Below, piece by piece: positions 57,385 through 64,000 of a stretch of DNA of 64,000 nucleotides. Below the pieces are notes generated by a model. It saw only the letters and a list, made by a program, of their open reading frames with translations. It did not search any database and was not told where the DNA came from. The position numbers were made by a program, and so were the translations under genes. Numbering within the stretch: position 1 is the first letter of the stretch; each line of letters begins with the position of its first letter. The stretch is from Lutraria lutraria (taxonomy: Eukaryota > Mollusca > Bivalvia > Venerida > Mactridae). The stretch is from the NCBI GenBank assembly GCA_964023205.1, contig OZ026838.1, positions 24,145,843 through 24,209,842 on the forward strand, written 5' to 3'.

Positions 57385-58500
57385 TGCATGATGAGTGTTG
57401 TTTCAAAGGTGAGGCTCTTTGCTGATGATTGTATCATATATCGGGAAATACACTCAGCTATGGACTCACAGACCTTACAGGAGGATCTGAACAGACTGGA
57501 GGAGTGGGAGAAGAAATGGAAGATGTCCTTCAACGTGGACAAATGTCATATCATACACATCTCTAAACCAAAATCTAAAAAACCTGTCTCTTATAACTAT
57601 GTATACACTCTACACAACCAGCCCTTGTCAGTAGTACAACAGGCAACTTACCTTGGTGTGGAACTTTCATCTAATCTTTCTTGGACACCACACATAAATA
57701 AAATAACAAATAAAGCCAGCCAAAATCTTGGTTTCTTAAAACGGAACTTACATTCTGCTAAACCTGAAACTAAATCAGCAGCCTACAAGTCTCTAGTAAG
57801 ACCTTCTTTAGAATACTGTGCATCCGTCTGGGACCCCTATCAACAAAATGATATCCAAAAGTTAGAAAATGTCCAAAAAAGGGCTGCCCGATTTGTTACC
57901 AATAATTATTCAAAGACACCAGGTGCAGTAACAAAAATAATAGATCAATTACAATGGGATTCCTTAGAACATAGAAGACAAAACATTCGTCTTAGTCTAT
58001 TCCACAAAATACACTATGGGCTTGTTGATATTATACCATCACAATATATGGAAACATTAGCAAGACCATCCCGACATCACCACCATCTGGCATATAAGAT
58101 CCCACACTCACCAACTGACTACATAAAATACTCTTTCTTTCCCAGGACAATAGTCTTATGGAACTCACTGCCAGTATACTTAGTCAATTCTGATTCAAAC
58201 CCTGCGTTTAAGTCAGGAGTGGCTTTGTTGCCTCACAACCCATAGACAATACAGATGCTTTTATCTTTTAACAGCACTAACATTCTTGTTTCTTCACCAT
58301 GTACATAGTAGGTTTTGCACTTTATAGGCTATAAAGGCTAAAATAGGTTTTGCACTATTTTTTTTTATCACATTGTCAATGTCCTCCTGGGTGGATTGAG
58401 TAGCTTGGGAGGCTTGACAATCTATCACTTTACTAACACCCCACGCATGGCCATTATAGTCCGGATGGACTGTTTGCCATTATCAAAGATGATGATGATG
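57385..58500 (+). mobile_element. 5'-truncated Jockey/CR1-type LINE with clean RT frame
   Basis: An uninterrupted frame of 285 codons (57388-58245) begins within RT (VSKVRLFADDCIIYREIHSA), so the FADD active-site box is intact. It goes on with QATYLGVELSSNLSWTPHIN, LVRPSLEYCASVWDPY and the C-terminal SFFPRTIVLWNSLP. The natural stop is at 58243-58245. A 3' UTR with repeated ggttttgcact follows and ends near a gatgatgatgat tail at about 58490. The lack of stops suggests recent insertion, although the 5' half is missing. Confidence 0.85.
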
Positions 58501-58534
58501 ATATTACGGATATTATACGATACACCATTATTTG

Positions 58535-58830
58535 GATAACACCGGTAATCGGGGTACTGACTATAATAGGTATAGTTAGAGTGTATAGGTTTCCTTTTCC
58601 TACAGATAGATAGGACCTGACATTTACTGGGGTGGAATCTCCTCTTCCATTTGGTCTCCCCGATGGCAAACTTGTCAAGGTCAGACTGAAGGCGGTGGCA
58701 GTCGCTGTCTGCTGTAACTGTCAAATATATCAGCAAAAAGTCTGACATTTGTATCAGTGTTGATTCGATGACTATTGCACCATCCATCATGTTCCCGCTC
58801 CGCTCTCTGCTTTCTACCATGTTAATCAAG
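58535..58830 (-). mobile_element. LINE RT fragment (minus)
   Basis: The minus-strand peptide TADSDCHRLQSDLDKFAIGE...RRFHPSKCQVLSICRKRKPI is the RT segment just after the catalytic box. The box itself reads QMSDFLLIY where related copies have LFADDxLIY, so it is destroyed. It is inserted next to the tail of the plus-strand LINE. Confidence 0.65.
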
Positions 58831-58834
58831 TAAA

Positions 58835-59560
58835 CAGTAATCTCACCTGGTGTTCACTGACAGAACCTATGCAATGGTACCCCAAATATGCAACAAATGT
58901 AAAAAAAATAACTAAACAGTACGAAAAAAGCCAAGGCGAAAATAAAAAGTACGAATGGTTTATAAACGTTTACAGCAAACTAACGCCTTAAAGTAAACCC
59001 TCGATCAGTTCTAGATAAACGTAAATTGGTTATCATGGCAGTTTATACTAAACCAATCACTTTGTCTCAACTTACACTGATTAATTAGCAATCTGTTGAC
59101 AGGGACAAGAACGAACATCACCGGTATTTCATTTTGAGTTGACATCCAAAGGTATCCGAATATGTTCATTTTTGTACCAAGGTATTTCATTGGTTTACCG
59201 CAATTATCAAACCAATCAGCAATCCTTTTACAAAAAGGCGGTAAACTTGATTTCAAGCGTTTGGCATTCAGTGTGATTCACATTTTTGTACCCAACATTT
59301 TGTCTTGCGAATTGCTTTGTCAATGAAACGAACAGATGAATGGTAAGTTGAAATAATGTTAAAATTATAGACGCCCATTTTACTTTTGTCCGCCTATTGA
59401 ATCTAAACTATTTCTTTGAGTTGGAACCAAAATGAAATGTGACAGTTGTTATGACCATAAAAATTTTGATAACAAATTAATGAGTGTTCAAATCGTTCTG
59501 TATTTGTAGAATTTTAGCTATCCTATAACAACAAAGCTTTTATATAAATATATCCAGGTT
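58835..59560. other. Gene-free stretch
   Basis: No exon or repeat that I can support. The minus-strand open segment at 59011-59256 has no known similarity. Confidence 0.35.
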
Positions 59561-59564
59561 TTCA

Positions 59565-60492
59565 GGCTAGGTGGGGGCTAGTCCAACTAAATTAGACTGT
59601 GACGACGAGATACTTTTTTACTTGGACCCGTCCCGCACAGTCGAACAAAGATCTGCATATTTGTGTGCGGAAAACCAGTTGGGCACGATAACAACAATAT
59701 CTGTGACCTAAGAGAACTGTTCGTAGGTAGAAAACACGTTTCTATACTCATATGAGTATAAATTATTCCAACATACCTTTAAAGAAAGATCTGCATTAAT
59801 GATTTGTTTCTCCCCACTATTTCCCAACTGAAAACGAAACTTGTGTAATGGCGGTTAACTGCCGGTGTCATGGTAAACATTAGCCCTACTATTGGCCGAT
59901 TTTCGTGAACGAATTCGGAATGGCCATTCATGTGCGGGACGGAGCCAAGTCGAAAAAATGTCTCGCCGTCACAAAGCAGTCTTATTAGTTTGACTAGGTA
60001 AACATCGCCTATTCTCAAAAATTCGCTTTGCAAATAATTTAAGTACAAGTTTAAATAAGCTGGCATATCAATGAAACGTTGGCAAGTTAAACTAAATCAA
60101 CTTTCGTTAATTCTATGTACTCATTTTTAGTCATTATAAAGATCGATTTAGAATTAAACTGTCCAACCGTAGTTGTAACTTGTATGCAGATTGGAACTGG
60201 ATGTGACGAAAGTACGTTCGTACAGTTTTTTTTCCAAGCAACGTAAAATTTTAAGTTTAATATTTAAAATTTGACATTTAACACAGAATTTAAAGCACAT
60301 TCACGCAGATTATTGTTATTTCTATCGATGTAAGTTTACAGGTTATACCTATTATTGATCAATTTTGAAGTAATTTGAATTTCCGCACGTAAATATGCAG
60401 ATGTCTGTAAGGCTGACTGAGAGGATGGCCTTTCAGAATTTGTTCACAACAATCGGCCAACCAAAAAGCCAGATTAGTAGGGCTAGGTGGGG
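59565..60492. mobile_element. Compound inverted-repeat element sharing a module with 23.85 kb
   Basis: ggctaggtgggg stands at both outer edges (59565 and 60481) in direct orientation. Next to the left one is the first half of the module (gtccaactaaattagactgt...gacgagatac). An inverted, nearly full copy is at 59880-60000, and the last half (cggccaaccaaaaagccaga...tagtagggctagg) at 60425-60492. The layout looks like one element interrupted by sequence that brought an inverted copy. No transposase frame is present. Confidence 0.55.
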
Positions 60493-60866
60493 CGTAATAT
60501 TTAGGAAAGTAGGCAGTTTCATTTCTATCAATGGACATCAACTTTTAACTGCCTACTGATTATTAATTACTGACAGGCGCAGTCAGGATACTCACTTGCT
60601 CAATCCTCTCCGCACCATCTGGTGACTATGGTAGTGATCCACAGCAACAAGATCATTTCTAATTTGAAAGAATACATGTATTGACCAGGGAGGCTCTGAA
60701 CCTCCTCTGTTCCAGGGTTTTCAAATACATTTAGTGCAGATAATCATCATCATGGTGGAATTTGGATTATAGGATATATGCTACTGGTGTAACTCACTAA
60801 CTGTAGTCGTTGAAAACATAACAGGACTGCTGATCTTCGGATAATTTCTAATTTGTGGGTTAGGTG

Positions 60867-61741
60867 CAGGGCTTGAAAATTTTTCAAGGTGGTACTAGTC
60901 CTGTAGGACTAGTAGCTGCAATTTCTTACTCGCCCTTTAGAAGAACCAACTCGTCCTTAAGAAAATTAAGTATTTGTATACTTTTAGAATGTAAGTTATG
61001 ATTAAGACTTTAAAGGATGTATGATCTTCTGTTATGTATGACTGATTGCGGGAAAATTTCGTCGGATGCTGACATAAATGATTACAACATACATGAACGA
61101 TACAGATTGTATAACTGGCATTTTAATCTTTAATTACTAAGGATCACCGTGATTCGCGTACATATCAAGCTGTCTTTCAAGTAGCAACACTGATATTTAT
61201 TGCGAATGCTTCGTCTACTTGAAATTGCTTTCTGTCGTCTGTTCATTTTCGGAAAACGGGCACTGATTATTTATTTTATTATCAGAAAACAGGTAACATG
61301 GTAAGATAATTCCGGATTTGACACTTACTCGAGTCCGTTGATACGAGACCAACAATAATCAACGCATCCAATTAATTTGTCAAGTAAGAAATCCCATTCT
61401 TGAAATAAATAGAAAAACCGGCGAATGAGGCATTGTCGAAGTTAAACTTGTAGCGGTGTTTTAAATATGCCGCAGGCCCGGGTACAGGGCAACAATCTAT
61501 TTTTAGTCATTATTGTCTAGTGCAAGCGTTTCACGAACGCGGATTTAACATAAACAAAACGTGAATCTAAATTGATTCAGATCGAATTGGAAAGAGATAT
61601 TTCCAGTTTAAATTAATTTTAGGGTGATTGAATGCCTAATTTTGTGCTCGCCCCGTCGGACTAGCATTCACAAAAATCTACTCGCCCGTTGCCAACTTCA
61701 ACTCGCCAATGCGAGCGGGCGAGTGGAATTTTCAAGCCCTG
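60867..61741. mobile_element. Non-autonomous DNA transposon, CAGGGCTTGAAAATT ends
   Basis: cagggcttgaaaatt and its exact complement aattttcaagccctg terminate an 875-bp segment. aggtg lies directly outside both ends (60862-60866, 61742-61746), a 5-bp target duplication. Subterminal parts carry repeated ctcgcc / actcgcc words on both sides (accaactcgtcc, tactcgcccgtt, aactcgccaatg). The CAGGG termini are hAT-like but the duplication is shorter than the usual 8 bp, so the superfamily is open. No transposase frame is present. Confidence 0.8.
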
Positions 61742-62039
61742 AGGTGTCTGGGGATGCCAGACTTTACAGAGTCAGTCAATGATTTTTTTTTTCGCTGTAT
61801 TTACTGTCGTATATGGGCAGTTTCCCCTAGAAATTTTCGCCTAACAAGGAGTGTTTTCCACATAATCATGTAAAAAAGAACAAAAATACAACAGTTTTCA
61901 CACCATTGTCACCAATTACAGTTACTGTGCAGTATAAATTTTTATGATTTAAACAACTATATAATCACATATTCCGTAGAAATAAACATTATTATATATT
62001 CCCATTTTGAAATTTGTTGCGTTAAATTTCCACCTTTGA

Positions 62040-63084
62040 TCACAGGCTACCGGCATGTGATAACAGCAAAATAAAGTTTCAGCATATATATATTATAGAG
62101 TAAAGGTATAGAAATCCTGGGCTCAGAAATCACATCCAGTCATGTTCATCAAGGTCCTGTTGTAACAATTCTGAACCGATTCTTAAAAGCCTGGTCTTTT
62201 CGACGCAGAAATAATTTCTCTGTAACTACCATCCACTCTTATATCCATATATTGCTCTGAACTGGAGCAACAAGCCCTTCAACCTACAAAAAGTACTACC
62301 CGCCATCGATGTGACCTAAGTTTGTTTTCATTAGCTACAGAGTAAATTTCTTTATTCCTTCGTGATTTCATACCCACTCCGGTGTAAATCGAAAGAAAAT
62401 CAAATTGTTTATCAATCACCGCCGACAAATAATTCAATTGATGAATACCTAAGGCATTACGATTCAATATTCCACGCTTTCGTCCGATTTCGCTTCTCAG
62501 CTGCCATGATCGCATAGTTTAAACGCGGTACCATTTTCGTGCCATTCCGGGACGGTACGTGTCAACGATTGGTCAAAGTCGGAGGTGTGGCAACCTTCAC
62601 CTTTAGCAGTCATTTTGCCAAAGAGAGTTTAAATCGTCAAATAATGAATCGTAATGCCTTAGATATCCATCAATTGAATGATTCGTCGACGGTGAGTGAT
62701 AACAAATTCGATTTTCTTCAGATTTACACCGAAGTGGGTATGAAATCCTGAAGGAATAAAGAAATTTACTCTGTATCTAATGAAAAGAAACTTAGGTCAC
62801 ATCGATGCCTAGTGGTACTTTTTGTAAGGTGAATGGCTTATTGCTCCAGTTCAGAGCAATGTATGGATATAAGAGTGGATGGTGGTTAAAGAGAAATTAT
62901 TTCTGCGTCGAATAAGACCAGGCTTTTAAGAATCGGTTCAGAATTGTTACAACAGGACCTTGATAAACATAACCGGTGTGATTTCTGGGCCCAGGAGTTC
63001 TATACCTTTACTCTATAATAGATATATGGTGAAACAAACATTATTTTATTTTATTTTGCTATTGTCACATGCCGGTAGCCTGTG
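62040..63084. mobile_element. Foldback element with ~435-bp inverted arms
   Basis: The left arm 62040-62471 is inverted and well matched at 62641-63084. Examples are cacaggctaccggcatgtga/tcacatgccggtagcctgtg, aggtcctgttgtaacaattc/gaattgttacaacaggacct, and the words around 62300 and 62800. About 170 bp separate the arms. No transposase is present and the target duplication was not identified. The right end adjoins a LINE fragment. Confidence 0.85.
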
Positions 63085-63099
63085 CCTTTGATGGGCATG

Positions 63100-64000
63100 G
63101 GTCGTGAGAAAATTTGGGGGAAAAATCACTGACAGTACGAACATATTCATTCTTTACATAAATGATCTACCTCTGCATGTAAAAAATTCTTCGATTGATA
63201 TGTTTGCAGATGACACTACTATAACTGCACTTGGTACATCCATTAATACTGTCTGTCACATTCTACAAACTAGCCTTGACTCTGTGGATGAATGGTGTCA
63301 AAGGAATTCAATGAGACCAAATCCTCAGAAGACTAAATCAATGATTATCTCACCTTCAAACTCTATCTACAGGGCACTTAATACAAGCAATCACCATAAC
63401 CTGCTTTTACAAAATCAGAACATTGATTTTTACTGAAGTCGAAAAGTTGTTAGGTGTCAATGTTGACCACAAGTTAAGCTGGACCATCCAAGTTGAAAAC
63501 ATCCTTAAGAAATGTAATTCTCTGCTGTATCTACTTTTGAGAATAAAACAGTATCTTAGTATACACATGCGAAAAATATTCTTCAATGCTTATATCTTGC
63601 CACACCTTGATTATTGCTGCACTATCTGGGGCAATTGCGGTGATGAATTATTAAAGAAGTTACATAAATTTCAGAAAAGAGCACCTAGATTAATTCTAGA
63701 CAAGCCTTATGATGCACCAACTCCTACCTTATTCAATGATCTGAAATGGATGAAAATACAAGACCGTATCTTCTATAAAAAAGCCATTTTTGTCTACAAA
63801 TCCTTAAATAATATATTTCCTGAGTACATGTCTAACCTGTTTATCGAAACTAATAATGCATCCTTAAGATCTCACTCAAACAATACTCTCTACGTTCCAA
63901 AACCTAGACTTGAATTCTGCAGAAAATCTCTTGCATACTCAGGTCCAAAAATCTGGAACAAAATACTGCTAAACATACGTCAATCCAGTTCACTGAATAC
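63100..64000 (+). mobile_element. LINE RT C-terminal region, running off the window
   Basis: A frame from about 63137 reads LYINDLPLHVKNSSIDMFAD with the box MFADDTTI intact, then SLDSVDEWCQRNSMRPNPQK. One frameshift near 63434 leads to EKLLGVNVDHKLSW, LPHLDYCCTIWGNCG, RLILDKPYDAPT and ENN-like C-terminal residues up to the edge (LAYSGPKIWNKILLNIR). It is a different Jockey-like lineage from the 57.4-kb copy, judging by the residues between the motifs. It is truncated on the 5' side next to the foldback element and cut by the window on the right. Confidence 0.85.

Noticed and set aside
56620..58245. One gene made of the minus and plus RT-like ORFs at 56.6-58.2 kb
   Set aside because: They are two LINE fragments of opposite orientation separated by a dispersed repeat, not a single gene.

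Overview
The window is eukaryotic nuclear DNA, most likely from a bivalve mollusc. It is AT-rich. The genes are split by GT-AG introns. The repeats are of kinds common in bivalves: tRNA-derived SINEs with a conserved body, many degraded LINEs, Tc1/mariner and hAT-type DNA transposons, foldback MITEs, and a Helitron-like element with a core of about 160-bp tandem units. The species cannot be told from the sequence.

Layout. Bases 1-30.8 kb are almost all repeats. They hold a LINE with a TTAA-flanked foldback MITE nested in it and a 19 x 25-bp minisatellite inside its frame, and a 5.0-kb array of 26-bp units with large internal duplications that abuts a broken Tc1 transposase. Further Tc1 and LINE wreckage follows, then a 33-bp minisatellite, foldback elements, and a roughly 455-bp tandem duplication that carries an exon-like open segment. 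One orphan first coding exon (minus strand, 7.1-7.2 kb) may belong to a gene running off the left edge.

Bases 30.8-54.5 kb form the gene island, with four conserved single-copy-type genes. PSMG3 (4 exons, +), TEN1 (single coding exon, +) and PPP1R8/NIPP1 (7 exons, +) lie in a row. HAUS3 (13 exons, -) converges on PPP1R8. All exon chains were assembled by hand. Every junction has AG/GT and the phases agree, giving predicted proteins of 130, 126, 332 and 633 residues. The products act in different processes: proteasome assembly, the telomeric CST complex, nuclear PP1 targeting and splicing, and the spindle augmin complex. The cluster is therefore linkage rather than a pathway. Their introns host SINEs, two other repeat elements and a Helitron-like element. 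PSMG3 and TEN1 are only 236 bp apart with no canonical polyadenylation signal between them.

Bases 54.5-64 kb are again repeats: a complete non-autonomous hAT with an 8-bp target duplication, opposing LINE fragments (one with a clean 285-codon RT frame), foldback elements, a CAGGG...CCCTG element, and a LINE running off the right edge.

No prokaryotic genes, CRISPR array, rRNA or convincing intact virus is present. The most interesting points are the PSMG3-TEN1 arrangement, the layered satellite, the minisatellite born inside a LINE frame, the exon-like tandem duplication, and a hairpin motif shared with the PSMG3 exon 1 donor.
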